Source of the DNA: Pseudomonas viridiflava | GTDB lineage: Bacteria; Pseudomonadota; Gammaproteobacteria; Pseudomonadales; Pseudomonadaceae | Assembly (NCBI RefSeq): GCF_900601905.1 | Contig: NZ_UWFA01000416.1 | Location: forward strand, 310,001-374,000 | Length of the DNA: 64,000 nucleotides | Reading direction: 5' to 3' | Shown here: one piece after another, positions 25,475-33,781 of the stretch | How positions within the stretch are numbered: position 1 is the stretch's first letter | Layout: each line of letters begins with the position of its first letter | Translations under genes and position numbers: made by a program | The notes under the pieces: model-generated | Database searches by the model: none | Told to the model about the DNA's origin: nothing | What the model saw: the letters and a program-made list of their open reading frames with translations, nothing else

Positions 25475-25644
25475 TGCTCACCTCCTGTTGCTCGTGATCT
25501 TGCCTGGTAGGCACAGCAAGACCAGTGCCAGTTTGCACGCCAGACTCAAATCCATTGAACGTGGGGCTTGCGGGCAAGCCGACCAACGCGGGGCGCAACA
25601 CAACGGCAAGCCCCCGCCATCTGCGGCCAGCGCTTGCCGACCTG

Positions 25645-28512
25645 TTACAGGCTCAGCAGCAACTTGTCCTCCGGCTGCGGCATGGCAAAGAAGTAGCCCT
25701 GAGCCTGACCTGCGCCAATCTCGCGTAACAGGTCGAGGGTGGCCTGATCTTCGACGCCTTCGGCCACCACGGTCAGGTCCAGGGATTCGGCCATGCGCAC
25801 AATGGCCCGAACAATCGCCCTGCTTCGAGCGCTGGTGGCTAACTCAAGGGTGAACGATCTGTCGATCTTCAAGCCGCTGAAATGGTACTGGTGCACGTAA
25901 CTCAAGGACGAGAAGCCAGCGCCGAAATCGTCCAGCACCACTGAAACACCGTGTTCAGCCAAGTGTTTCATTGATTGCCGGGCAAGCTCAGGCTCGGCCA
26001 CCAGCGCGCCTTCGGTGAGTTCCAGGCAAATTCGGGCAGGAGACATGGCATAGCGAGCCAGCAGTGCCAGCACTTCACCGGCAAATTCCGGCCGAGTGAT
26101 GCTGTAGCTTGAACAATTGACGTGCACGGTTGGCCAGTGTTCGTTGCCGGGCCGCGCCAGAATCGCCACCACGCACTGCAACATGTACAGGTCCAGTCGA
26201 CCGATGAGTCGCAACCCCTCCAGCGCAGGCAGGAAAGAACCCGGAGCCATGACGCTGCCATCCGGCTGGCGCCAGCGGATCAAGGCTTCCAGCGCCAGGA
26301 GTTTGCCGGTGGTGACGCAGATGATCGGCTGGAAGTAAGGAATCAGCTCGTCGGTGCGCTTCAATGCGTTGCGCAGCGCACCCTCACGTTCGACCTGATC
26401 GGACACCTCGCGGCGCAGTTCCTGATTGAACACCGCAAAGCTGTCACGGCCGCCATTCTTGACCCGATACATGGCCATGTCGGCATCACGCAATAGGTCG
26501 GCGGGCTCTTCGTGAAACTGGCAATCCGCGCCCACGACACCGATGCTGCAGGAAGAAAACACTGCATGGCCGTCGATGAAAAACGGCAGATCGAAAGCCG
26601 CCAGAATCCGCTCGGCAATGCTGATGGTCACCTCCAGCGGGGCACCGACCGCGAGCACGGCGAACTCGTCCCCGCCCAGACGTGCCAGCAAGTCCGGCTC
26701 GCGCATGCAACTGCGCAACCGGTCGGCCGTCTGGGTCAGCAACTGGTCACCGAAATGATGGCCAAGACTGTCGTTGACCAGTTTGAAACGGTCCAGATCG
26801 ATAAACATCACCCCCAGTTGCCGACCGTTGCTGCGAAATTCTCGCCAGGCGGACTGCAGACGCTGTTGCAGGTGGCTGCGGTTGGGCAAGCCCGTGAGGG
26901 CGTCGTGGGAGTTCTCGTGCTGCAGCTTGGCGTTGGCCAGGTCAAGCTCGCGGGTGCGGTCCTGAACCCGCGCCTCCAGACGCAGGTTGGCGGTGTGCAC
27001 GGCCTCGGCCGCACTGCGCCGGGCCAAGGCGGTGTCGATATGCCGGGAAACGAAGGTCAGCAGTTCCTGGTCCCGCGACGAGTAGCGCACCAGTGGCGAA
27101 TAACTCTGTACGGCCAACACTCCGCGTACCGACTCACCATCGAACAGCGGAACACCCAGCCAGGAGGACGAGCGATTGTCGATGTTGATCGGCTCGACCT
27201 CGCCGGAAGCCTCCAGCACCAGTGTTTCGTCCTGGTCAATCAGACAGGCGCGACGCTGGCGGATCACATATTCAGTCAGCCCGCGCTGCCCGCGTCGTGC
27301 GGATGGTCGACTGCGCACGCGTTCATCTACGTAATACGGGAAGGTCACCTCCCCGGTGGCACTGTCGAACAACGCGATATAGAAGTTCAGCGCAACCAAC
27401 AGCTCACCCACGATCAGGTGCAGACTGTGGAACAACTCGGCCATGTCGCCAGGCTGGCTGGACAGCTCGGCAATCTGAAACAGTGCACTTTGCAGATGCT
27501 CGGCACGTTCGCGCTCGGCCACCTCCTGACGCAATGCGGCGTTGAGGGTCGACAGCTCCTGGGTGCGCAGCAACACTGTGCGCTCAAGGTCGGCGCGGTG
27601 CAGGATCCGGTCAAGAGCCATGGCCACGTGCCGCACAACCACCAGAAACAGTGCCCGGTCTTCAGCGCTATAAACCCGCGACACGTCGTAAACCTGCATG
27701 GCAAGCATGCCGAACACTTCATCGGAGGCATTCTTGAGCGGCGCACCCATCCAGAATTCCGGCCGGTGGCCTTTGGCGTAGAAACGCTTTTGCGCCCGCG
27801 CCCGCTCGATTCCGACCGCATCGACAAACAGCGGCTGCTCGCTACTCAATACATAGCCCGTCATCGACAACTGCGACGGGTCGAGGAATTCATGGGTATC
27901 GGGGAGCATCACCTCTTCATCAATGATGTCGATGTAATACGGGTAGGTGATCTTGCCAGTCGCCGCGTCATATAGAGCGAGGTAGAAGTTCTCGGCATCG
28001 ATCAATGAAGCAAGCTGATCATGCACACCTTGCAGAAATGCCCCACGGTCCCGGGTTGAACTGGCCAGATAAGTGATTTCATACAGGACCCGCTGGGTAA
28101 TCTGGGCCCTGGCCAGCGCGTCGGTCTGCAGGCGATACCCCAAGCGTTGAGCAAGGCGTGACAGTTCGAGATTTTCAGACTCGGTCCGGGGAGCAACCAG
28201 CCAGGCCAGTACGCCTTCACCACGGCCGGCGGCCCAGCGATGCAATTGGTATTCGCGACAGAAGTCATCGAACCGGTCGTTGGCGACACTCACCGACCAG
28301 CGCATTTCGCTGTCACCGCGCCCCAGCAGGTGCATCGGGTCACCAACGGCGTAGACCGCCCATGGGACAGGACCCATGTGTTCCTGAATGGCGCCCAGCA
28401 ATGACTCAAGTGGCTCGGCCGCATCACCTGCTACCGCAACCCCATCGACGCTCGAGGTTGACGGGTCTTCATAGGCTTGCCGCCGGTCATGGGCCAAGGG
28501 AGGGACGTTCAT
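25645..28512 (-). CDS. GAF-GAF-GGDEF-EAL cyclic di-GMP protein
   Basis: 955 residues, soluble. Two GAF domains of one type (NFYLALYDAATGKITYPYY at about 165-185 and NFYIALFDSATGEVTFPYY at about 370-390) suggest internal duplication. A coiled coil (about 500-540) joins them to GGDEF (about 545-705), whose active site reads RLGGDEF intact near 615. The EAL domain (about 715-950) has EALIRW, the Asn in HVNCSS, LELTEG, LDDFGAGFSSL and AEGVED, so the metal ligands look complete. It may make or degrade c-di-GMP, or be bifunctional. GGAGC precedes the ATG. Confidence 0.9.
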   Translation of the reverse strand: MNVPPLAHDRRQAYEDPSTSSVDGVAVAGDAAEPLESLLGAIQEHMGPVPWAVYAVGDPMHLLGRGDSEMRWSVSVANDRFDDFCREYQLHRWAAGRGEGVLAWLVAPRTESENLELSRLAQRLGYRLQTDALARAQITQRVLYEITYLASSTRDRGAFLQGVHDQLASLIDAENFYLALYDAATGKITYPYYIDIIDEEVMLPDTHEFLDPSQLSMTGYVLSSEQPLFVDAVGIERARAQKRFYAKGHRPEFWMGAPLKNASDEVFGMLAMQVYDVSRVYSAEDRALFLVVVRHVAMALDRILHRADLERTVLLRTQELSTLNAALRQEVAERERAEHLQSALFQIAELSSQPGDMAELFHSLHLIVGELLVALNFYIALFDSATGEVTFPYYVDERVRSRPSARRGQRGLTEYVIRQRRACLIDQDETLVLEASGEVEPINIDNRSSSWLGVPLFDGESVRGVLAVQSYSPLVRYSSRDQELLTFVSRHIDTALARRSAAEAVHTANLRLEARVQDRTRELDLANAKLQHENSHDALTGLPNRSHLQQRLQSAWREFRSNGRQLGVMFIDLDRFKLVNDSLGHHFGDQLLTQTADRLRSCMREPDLLARLGGDEFAVLAVGAPLEVTISIAERILAAFDLPFFIDGHAVFSSCSIGVVGADCQFHEEPADLLRDADMAMYRVKNGGRDSFAVFNQELRREVSDQVEREGALRNALKRTDELIPYFQPIICVTTGKLLALEALIRWRQPDGSVMAPGSFLPALEGLRLIGRLDLYMLQCVVAILARPGNEHWPTVHVNCSSYSITRPEFAGEVLALLARYAMSPARICLELTEGALVAEPELARQSMKHLAEHGVSVVLDDFGAGFSSLSYVHQYHFSGLKIDRSFTLELATSARSRAIVRAIVRMAESLDLTVVAEGVEDQATLDLLREIGAGQAQGYFFAMPQPEDKLLLSL

Positions 28513-28716
28513 GAAAGCTCCAGAACCATAGACTGCAAGCGCGTATCTTCGCGGGGCATGCGGAGGCGTGCAAGTGGCATATTCGAATCATGCGCAATAA
28601 AGCGGGTTTTGGAGGAAATATGACGCTGAATGCGCAGGAAACGCAGAAAAGGAGCCAGGTCAGGCCGAAGGTGGAGGTCAAAGCGGGTGCGTGATCAACT
28701 CAGTCAGCTTTGGATA

Positions 28717-28959
28717 TCACGCTTTGCGGGCACATTTGATTGCGCAGATGCCCAGCAATCGTGCCTGGCGCAACACCTCCACGGGTGCGGCATCGGCCGA
28801 CGGAAGAATGAGACTGTTTTCGCTGTCCCCGAAATGCAGCTGCAGCAAATGCGTCGCTGCATCTGCTGCCGTTAATTCTGGCTGGTCGGTCTCCAGCAGA
28901 AATTCACGCGGTTCAGTGTTGAACTCATAGGTCACACGGAAAACTTGTATCAGGCTCAT
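28717..28959 (-). CDS. Small hypothetical protein, 80 residues
   Basis: Not recognised by family name. Balanced composition without low complexity: begins MSLIQVFRVTYEFNTEPREF, a likely beta-rich start, then helices rich in Ala/Leu and ends CAIKCARKA. The start has only a weak GAG/GAAG upstream. It lies 6 bases after the 68-residue protein gene and is probably cotranscribed with it. Cytoplasmic by composition. Confidence 0.6.
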   Translation of the reverse strand: MSLIQVFRVTYEFNTEPREFLLETDQPELTAADAATHLLQLHFGDSENSLILPSADAAPVEVLRQARLLGICAIKCARKA

Positions 28960-28965
28960 ACGACT

Positions 28966-29172
28966 TCAGCTCAAAGCCTGACCGTAGATTTCAGACTTGC
29001 GCAGAAAACTGTTCCAGCGCCCGAAAGAGCGACTCTGACGCTCAGCCGCCGCAGCCCAGACTGGCCCCGTCGTGTGGTGCGAACCCACCATGCCCATCAT
29101 CGCGGAAGTTGCGTCGTTCAACTCAAGCATCAGCACACTCGCCTGGTTCTTGAAATCATCTCGCATAGTCAT
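28966..29172 (-). CDS. Small hypothetical protein, 68 residues
   Basis: The frame stays open upstream to 29517, but the ATG at 29172 has AAAGG 8 bases before it, and the part upstream looks non-coding (repeated Ser/Arg/Pro, no homologous pattern). The product begins MTMRDDFKNQASVLMLELND and contains WAAAAERQSRSFGRWNSFL, a helical segment typical of short pseudomonad proteins without known role. Next to the 80-residue gene. Confidence 0.55.
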   Translation of the reverse strand: MTMRDDFKNQASVLMLELNDATSAMMGMVGSHHTTGPVWAAAAERQSRSFGRWNSFLRKSEIYGQALS

Positions 29173-29625
29173 CGGACAGCCTTTTTTTACAATCTTGCGT
29201 GGGGGCAACTGAACAGTCTTCTGCCCTGTGACTGATAGGACAACAGATGTTCCCGTCTGACGTATAGGTCCGATGGGCGGTCGTTCTCTTCGGATGCTGA
29301 TTGCACCATCTGGATGCGAGGACCGGGATGAGAGAGCCTTGGCAAAGCGCTGAACAAGGTTGCCAGGCGAGCTGTCTGTACAACTTTCAACGCTAAAAAC
29401 CCCTTCCGAGTTCATTATTGCGCCGGTTTGGCCGACATAAGTATGTACCGCAGCTAGATTTAATCGGGCTGGCACTATTAATGCCTGACAAAGCTTCATG
29501 AAGGTTTCATGACACAAATATGAATACTGTCGTTGAACGATTTACCTTCTTTGCTTTCAAGACGCTAGCAACAAAATGTAACGGCCGGGCCGCTTTTGAG
29601 TCAGGCGAAGAAAGGTGAATACACG
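29173..29625. other. Intergenic region between the small-protein pair and the NUDIX gene
   Basis: No supported gene on either strand. The plus strand carries a possible sigma54 site at 29470-29484 and, just after it, two 9-base near-repeats GCTTCATGA (29493) and GTTTCATGA (29504) at 11-base pitch. The minus strand is the upstream region of the 68-residue gene. Confidence 0.5.
29470..29484 (+). promoter_or_regulatory. Possible sigma54 promoter upstream of the NUDIX gene
   Basis: TGGCACTATTAATGC has GG and GC dinucleotides exactly 10 bases apart and a perfect TGGCAC -24 block; the -12 block is ATGC instead of TTGC. Start of transcription would be about 130 bases before the NUDIX start. The same bases form GGCA-N7-TGCC, so coincidence is possible. 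Confidence 0.28.
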
Positions 29626-29991
29626 ATGAAAGAACGGGCCACAGTGATCTGCAAGCGTGACGGAAGGATCCTCTACGTGCGCAAGCCTAAATCCAAATGG
29701 GCCTTGCCCGGGGGCAAGATCGAGGTCGGCGAAACCCCGGAGCAGGCGGCCATCCGCGAACTGACCGAAGAGACCGGCCTGAATGACATCAAGCTGGTCT
29801 ACCTTGCCGAGTACGAAAAAGATCAAGTCACGCACTACATCTTTATGACTGTACTCGCGCCTTCCGCCAAGCCATCGCCGCACAACGAGATTGCTGCCTG
29901 TAAATGGTTGCATCGCAAAAATGTCGGGGATCTCAAGGCCAGCTCCGCGACCAAGAACATCGTCAAGTCGTTCGCCAGACGACCAGTCTAG
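29626..29991 (+). CDS. NUDIX hydrolase
   Basis: 121 residues from the ATG at 29626 (GAAAGGTGA upstream; the frame is open a little further but without a site). The NUDIX box GGKIEVGETPEQAAIRELTEETGL, starting near residue 29, matches GX5EX7REUXEEXGU exactly, so metal-dependent hydrolysis of a nucleoside diphosphate linked to another group is expected. Substrate cannot be told. Lys/Arg-rich C-terminal helix. Similar in layout to DIPP-like or MutT-like small NUDIX enzymes. Single gene. Confidence 0.88.
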   Translation: MKERATVICKRDGRILYVRKPKSKWALPGGKIEVGETPEQAAIRELTEETGLNDIKLVYLAEYEKDQVTHYIFMTVLAPSAKPSPHNEIAACKWLHRKNVGDLKASSATKNIVKSFARRPV

Positions 29992-30002
29992 AACGCCGGA
30001 AA

Positions 30003-30029
30003 CAAAAAAGCCCCGGCAACACCGGGGCT
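30003..30029 (-). terminator. Rho-independent terminator of the GvpU-like gene
   Basis: AGCCCCGG-CAACA-CCGGGGCT at 30009-30029 is a perfect 8-base-pair stem; read on the minus strand it is followed by TTTTTTG. It lies 17 bases after the stop of the minus-strand gene; the hairpin may also slow transcription from the NUDIX side. Confidence 0.85.
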
Positions 30030-30045
30030 CAGGCCAGCCAACCGC

Positions 30046-30510
30046 TTACTTTCTCTCCAGCAAACCGAGGTTGAAGCCATCCACCGAGGCGATCTTGCCG
30101 CGCCACAGCACGCCTTCTGCACAGATCGGGCCTTGATCGCTGGAATAGGTCTTGCAGTCTTTCAGATGAATGAAATGGAAAGCCGTAGTTTCATCCGCTG
30201 ACTCCCCCGGGGTAAAGGACATGATGATGTCCTTTACCGATTGATCAGTGCCGTCATTGAATTGCCCGAACGGCGCGGCCATATCCTCGGCCAGCTGCTC
30301 GAAATAGGCGTCGTGAGAAATCAACTGACCGGACACCAGGTTGCCGCCAACCGAAAGGGTTACCCCGATCTCGACCGGCGTGGTCACCACAAACTTGACC
30401 AGAAACTGAAGCAGCCAGTCGATCTGTTTACCTTGATCCTTCAAGTGCGCGATCAGTTCGTCATACTTTACGTCCGAAGACGTATTGAGGGCTTGCTCTA
30501 CTTCCGACAT
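30046..30510 (-). CDS. GvpU-like protein
   Basis: 154 residues from the ATG at 30510, preceded by AAGGAG 7 bases away; in-frame upstream Met codons lack a site. The core VEIGVTLSVGGNLVSGQLIS and the end FIHLKDCKTYSSDQ...GVLWRGKIASVDGFNLGLLE resemble GvpU, an accessory protein encoded in some gas-vesicle clusters. No gvp structural gene is nearby and this organism type does not make gas vesicles, so the family probably has another role. The first 35 residues are a charged helix. Attribution is by recalled pattern only. Confidence 0.6.
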   Translation of the reverse strand: MSEVEQALNTSSDVKYDELIAHLKDQGKQIDWLLQFLVKFVVTTPVEIGVTLSVGGNLVSGQLISHDAYFEQLAEDMAAPFGQFNDGTDQSVKDIIMSFTPGESADETTAFHFIHLKDCKTYSSDQGPICAEGVLWRGKIASVDGFNLGLLERK

Positions 30511-30662
30511 CGACAGCTCCTTGCCACGAAAGAAATGAGCCTTAGCTATACAGCAGATCAACCAGAAACGGAACCGCGTGTTTCAGCGGTGAGCGAGAAC
30601 AGGCCCGACGGCCGCTGAACTCAAGCGACCGCTGGAGCGTCCGGATCAGCGCGCTGCCCTGG

Positions 30663-31172
30663 CTACCGGGCTTGTCGGTGGGGCTCGCAAGCCACTTCGG
30701 CAATAATCGAAACATTCCGATCCAGCGCCATAAGTGTCGACGCCACCCGACTCGACAAATCGCTGTAGCCCTGGCGCTCGGCAATCGCGGCGAGGTACTT
30801 GATGGCTGCAATGACGGTCAGCTGGTTGCGACAGAAAACCGCGAGCTTGTTGGCCATTGACGCGCCTTCCCTAGACTGCTGAGCCAGCTCGCGGGACTGT
30901 GTCTGGTAGGCGTCGAACACGGCATCCAGAGGATCAAGAATTCCATCGCCGGGGGAATATCCTGAAGGCGGCACAGGGGTGCCGGTCAGGACATACACCA
31001 CGTCGACCCCTGCGGTCAGAATTCTGGAGAGGTAATCGGCGCGAGGCGAGCGTTTGTCCTTTTCATAGAAACCCTGCGTATTGGCAGCCACACCGCCCAG
31101 TAATCCCAGTTGGCGCTGAGTCAATCCAACCCGTACCCGCTCCTGTCTCAGGCGAATGCCTATCGTTGACAT
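30663..31172 (-). CDS. XRE-family transcriptional regulator
   Basis: 169 residues. The Cro/CI helix-turn-helix spans about 4-60 (GIRLRQERVRVGLTQRQLG and YEKDKRSPRADYLSRI). The rest has a short VDVVYVLTGTPVPPSG linker, common in phage-repressor-like regulators, and a helical C-terminal part of unknown role. AGGAGGAGAGG precedes the ATG. It is closely similar to the regulator at 31706, pointing to duplication. Target unknown. Confidence 0.82.
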   Translation of the reverse strand: MSTIGIRLRQERVRVGLTQRQLGLLGGVAANTQGFYEKDKRSPRADYLSRILTAGVDVVYVLTGTPVPPSGYSPGDGILDPLDAVFDAYQTQSRELAQQSREGASMANKLAVFCRNQLTVIAAIKYLAAIAERQGYSDLSSRVASTLMALDRNVSIIAEVACEPHRQAR

Positions 31173-31272
31173 AACCTCTCCTCCTTACCCCTCATCTTCC
31201 GATAGCCACTGGATGCCTGCACTACCGTCCTGAGCGCCTTGTTTTCTGTTCAGAGCTGCCGGGTACGGTCCG

Positions 31273-31665
31273 TCATGACCCTTCCTCGCCGCAGTTTTGC
31301 AATGCCTCAATCAGCTGCTGTTTGTTCATCTTTGAGCGGCCCGGGATGTCTCGGCTCCTCGCCTCCTTGAGCAGCGATTCTTTGCTCTGCGAAGACAGCG
31401 ATGCATCAGATGATCGCGACTGGCCCTTTCTTGAAGCGGCCGCGCGTTTAGCAGAATCCTGACGAGCGCCGGACTTGGCACCCGCAGAGGTCTTTTTACC
31501 GCTTCCTCCGGGCTTCTCGCCGCCGCCACTTTGCTTGTTGACCGTGGCCCATGCCCGAGCCTCAGCGGTGTCTTTACTAACGCCCTTGTCTTCGTAACCG
31601 GCTTCGATCTCGGCGGCCTGGCGCTTCTGTTTATCGGTGTACTTGGCTTTGCTTCCACGAGGCAT
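31273..31665 (-). CDS. Lys/Ser/Gly-rich protein with Rho N-terminal-like C-terminal motif
   Basis: 130 residues. It begins MPRGSKAKYTDKQKRQAAEI and has AEARAWATVNKQSGGG, a pattern found in pseudomonad proteins often labelled plasmid stabilisation protein or Rho_N domain protein. A basic, Gly/Ser/Lys-rich middle (45-90) is probably disordered and nucleic-acid binding. Residues 95-125 (LLKEARSRDIPGRSKMNKQQL) resemble the Rho N-terminal/SAP-like helix pair. GGAGGTAACTC precedes the ATG. The frame between two XRE regulators makes a nucleic-acid function plausible but unproven. Confidence 0.72.
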   Translation of the reverse strand: MPRGSKAKYTDKQKRQAAEIEAGYEDKGVSKDTAEARAWATVNKQSGGGEKPGGSGKKTSAGAKSGARQDSAKRAAASRKGQSRSSDASLSSQSKESLLKEARSRDIPGRSKMNKQQLIEALQNCGEEGS

Positions 31666-31705
31666 GAGTTACCTCCCCTTCATGTGTGGGCCCACGGAAC
31701 ATCAA

Positions 31706-32119
31706 TCACTTCCTGAGCTCCGACAAAAACCGATGAGGGAAAATTCCATGCTGATGCCCGACGGACTCGGTCCTGGGCCTGGGCATCGTCAACAGGCCGG
31801 AGATGGTCAGGATGACCCTGGCGATGCTGGCCTGATCTTCCTCCGCCAGCGAACGGTAGTTACCCAAGACAACAGACTCGGCGTTGCTGAGCGACGTAAT
31901 CGCCGAGGTCGGCTGGCCGGTCAGCACGAACAGGATATCCACCCCCAGAACGGCAACAGCAGCCAGATAATCTGACTTGGGCAGCCGTTTGCCGCTTTCA
32001 TACTTGCCTTGCGAATTAGCCTCAACGCCACCGATCTCGCCAAACTCTCGCTGGGAAAGTCCCAGACGAAGCCTTTCCTGCTTGAGCCGCAGACCAATGC
32101 CATCCGCTTTTCTCTCCAT
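31706..32119 (-). CDS. XRE-family transcriptional regulator, paralogue of the 30663 gene
   Basis: 137 residues from the ATG at 32119 (AAGGTGCTGAA upstream; a TTG 24 bases earlier is in frame). Helix-turn-helix at about 5-65: GLRLKQERLRLGLSQREFG, EANSQGKYESGKRLPKSDYL, then VDILFVLTGQPTSA, aligning almost residue for residue with VDVVYVLTGTPVPP of the 30663 protein. The C-terminal half differs and ends LSELRK. Probably a duplicated phage-type repressor. Confidence 0.8.
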   Translation of the reverse strand: MERKADGIGLRLKQERLRLGLSQREFGEIGGVEANSQGKYESGKRLPKSDYLAAVAVLGVDILFVLTGQPTSAITSLSNAESVVLGNYRSLAEEDQASIARVILTISGLLTMPRPRTESVGHQHGIFPHRFLSELRK

Positions 32120-32296
32120 TTCAGCACCTTGTGTTTCGCACAATCATAGTGAACGGGAGTTTGAAAAATTCGCAAACCATGCCTCACGCTACAACGACAT
32201 AATCAGTTCGCAAAGTGACAAATGCACCAGCTAAAGCGGTGAAACAGGGTTTTTTTGCACCAATCCTGCACCAGCACTGCGCAAAATCCGGTAACT

Positions 32297-32485
32297 TTAA
32301 CCATTGCGCAGGCCGGACGGATTCTGTTTTGAGCGTGGATCAGGAAGTGCAAACGCATAAGCGGCGGCATTCTCCCTGCTGTCAAAAACACCGAGCCGAT
32401 TGCTGCCCGTACAAACGGTCCATTGAACGCCATTGACGTTGATAAGCGCATATCCATTGACGTGTATTTTTGCAAACGTATTCAT
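32297..32485 (-). CDS. Small hypothetical protein, 62 residues
   Basis: A GGGAG site 8 bases before the ATG at 32485 supports it. Begins MNTFAKIHVNGYALINVNGV, beta-rich, with a GVFDSRENAAAYAFAL stretch like an SRA/KTSC-type small fold, but no family is recognised. No membrane segment. Upstream of the XRE gene on the same strand. Confidence 0.5.
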   Translation of the reverse strand: MNTFAKIHVNGYALINVNGVQWTVCTGSNRLGVFDSRENAAAYAFALPDPRSKQNPSGLRNG

Positions 32486-32635
32486 GAGTGTGCTCCCGTC
32501 AGATCAAACAGTTGGGCATTAATTATAGACAGCCACAGGCAGCCGCTCGTCGGCCAGTATCCGGAACAGGATCAATGGTACTTTCAATCAGAGGGAGAAT
32601 GGTTAGAACGATGGCGAATTTGGCGTTTCAATAGT

Positions 32636-32730
32636 TAAACACTTTCCGGACTTTACACTCATCTACGCACGCCGCGTTGCCACGTGCATCCAAAGAGATC
32701 GATAACTTGCCAATACGTGTAAAGTGTTTA
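32636..32730. repeat. Inverted repeat TAAACACTTT / AAAGTGTTTA
   Basis: Ten-base perfect arms at 32636-32645 and 32721-32730 around 75 bases; the inner pair CTTTACAC (near 32652) and GTGTAAAG (near 32718) is also inverted. It lies upstream of the DUF1652-like gene. Possibly an operator or folded RNA; nothing else was recognised between 32486 and 32812. Confidence 0.45.
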
Positions 32731-32812
32731 TGACAACGGGCTTTCAGTCCGCGGTCGGTAGCAACTTGTACGACTTTGTTGTTAGCCTGTCGCCATTGAA
32801 AAAGGAGGCAAG

Positions 32813-33154
32813 ATGAATCTGTTAAACCCGCGTCAAATAGAATTTGTCCTGACAAGCCGCCTTCCAGGGTTCAAGGTGTCGTGCACCGCCCGCCGGGAGG
32901 ATTTCATTTCTCTATGCATCAGGGATATGCAGACCCGTGAAATTTTCGCGGTGTCCGGGATAAAGCCAGCGCTTTACAAAGGCCGATATGGCGCGCTGAT
33001 ACTGGCCAAATTGCTGATGGAGCACATCCTCAGACTACGTGATCCCTATGTTCCTGCCCGGCTGCCTGCCCGTAGGGCACAGCAGGACGGCCCAATGCCT
33101 TCAGGGGCGCTGCCTGAGCATTGCATGGTCCTTTCGCTGATCAGAACCCATTAG
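32813..33154 (+). CDS. DUF1652-like small protein
   Basis: 113 residues; GGAGGCAAG stands right before the ATG. Residues 1-80 follow the pseudomonad DUF1652 pattern: NPRQIEFVLTSRLPGFKVSC, then a beta segment with CIRDMQTREIFAVSGIKPAL and a helix GALILAKLLMEHILRLRDP. The Pro/Arg-rich C-terminal 30 residues are extra. Function unknown; such proteins are small and cytoplasmic. Followed by a terminator. Confidence 0.62.
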   Translation: MNLLNPRQIEFVLTSRLPGFKVSCTARREDFISLCIRDMQTREIFAVSGIKPALYKGRYGALILAKLLMEHILRLRDPYVPARLPARRAQQDGPMPSGALPEHCMVLSLIRTH

Positions 33155-33229
33155 CTGCAAAGCGTTTTCGGTCTTCACACATTTTTCACGTCTCGGGGCG
33201 TAAGGTCAATCCAGCTCCTTCAAGACTTT

Positions 33230-33260
33230 AAGCCCGTTGATCCCCATCGCGGGCTTTTCT
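33230..33260 (+). terminator. Terminator of the DUF1652-like gene
   Basis: AAGCCCG (33230-33236) and CGGGCTT (33250-33256) pair over a 13-base loop and are followed by TTCTTTT. It is 75 bases downstream of the stop. Confidence 0.7.
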
Positions 33261-33298
33261 TTTGCCTTTTTTTCGCCTTGGAGCCTCGCGCACAAACA

Positions 33299-33326
33299 AA
33301 AACTCCCGGAGCTACCTCCGGGAGTT
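33299..33326 (-). terminator. Terminator on the minus strand
   Basis: AACTCCCGGA-GCTACC-TCCGGGAGTT: 10-base-pair stem near 33303-33326; on the minus strand it is followed by TTTTGTTTG. It would stop transcripts of the 109-residue gene at 33452, about 125 bases upstream of it. Confidence 0.75.
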
Positions 33327-33451
33327 GGTTGAAAGTTACTTGCCGGTAGCGCTTCTGGTGAGCGCTCTCATCGATGACCAAGCGTTGACCCTGGCGTTCT
33401 GCTCAACTGATGTAGAACGCCGGATGGGGTAGCCCGACGATGGGCCGCTTA

Positions 33452-33781
33452 TCAATACAACCGATCGACAACCCGAACTTCCGACTGCGGATCAGTTTCA
33501 ATCCAGGCATTGCGCAACGTCTGGAATACCCGGCTCATGAATACTTTATCGGCAGCCGCTTTTTTGCCGACATAGCCTTGGCCCCGGCGGTACATGCGCA
33601 GGCGAGCGCGCATTTCAGGATGGACTTGCCCGAACTCATGTTCGTGTGTGCCTGATGCCAGAGGGTCGATGTGAACTTCGCCTTCCTTGCAGACCCACAG
33701 GATGTGGTTATCGAGACTGTCCTTGCGTGCCGCGAACAGTTGCGCGAGTTCATCAATAGTCGGTTGTTTGTTCAAGTTCAT
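33452..33781 (-). CDS. Hypothetical protein, 109 residues
   Basis: AAGGAGTTACAAA precedes the ATG at 33781, so the start is sound. No family recognised. N-terminal PTIDELAQLFAARKDSLDNH helical region, then beta-like HILWVCKEGEVHIDPLASGTH and a basic helix EMRARLRMYRRGQGYVG. No signal peptide or membrane helix. Single gene with its own terminator downstream. Confidence 0.65.
   Translation of the reverse strand: MNLNKQPTIDELAQLFAARKDSLDNHILWVCKEGEVHIDPLASGTHEHEFGQVHPEMRARLRMYRRGQGYVGKKAAADKVFMSRVFQTLRNAWIETDPQSEVRVVDRLY

Noticed and set aside
29173..29517. Upstream extension of the 68-residue gene
   Set aside because: The sequence lacks a ribosome site and protein-like pattern; the inner ATG has both.
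32423..32638. Open frame on the plus strand with a protein-like end (QYPEQDQWYFQSEGEW)
   Set aside because: No start codon with a ribosome site in the good part, and it overlaps the 62-residue gene on the other strand; it might be a decayed gene remnant but cannot be supported.
32628..32855. Minus-strand frame of 75 residues (ends CVDECKVRKVFNY)
   Set aside because: Only a TTG start inside the next gene and no ribosome site; the strong inverted repeats in it are better read as a regulatory region.
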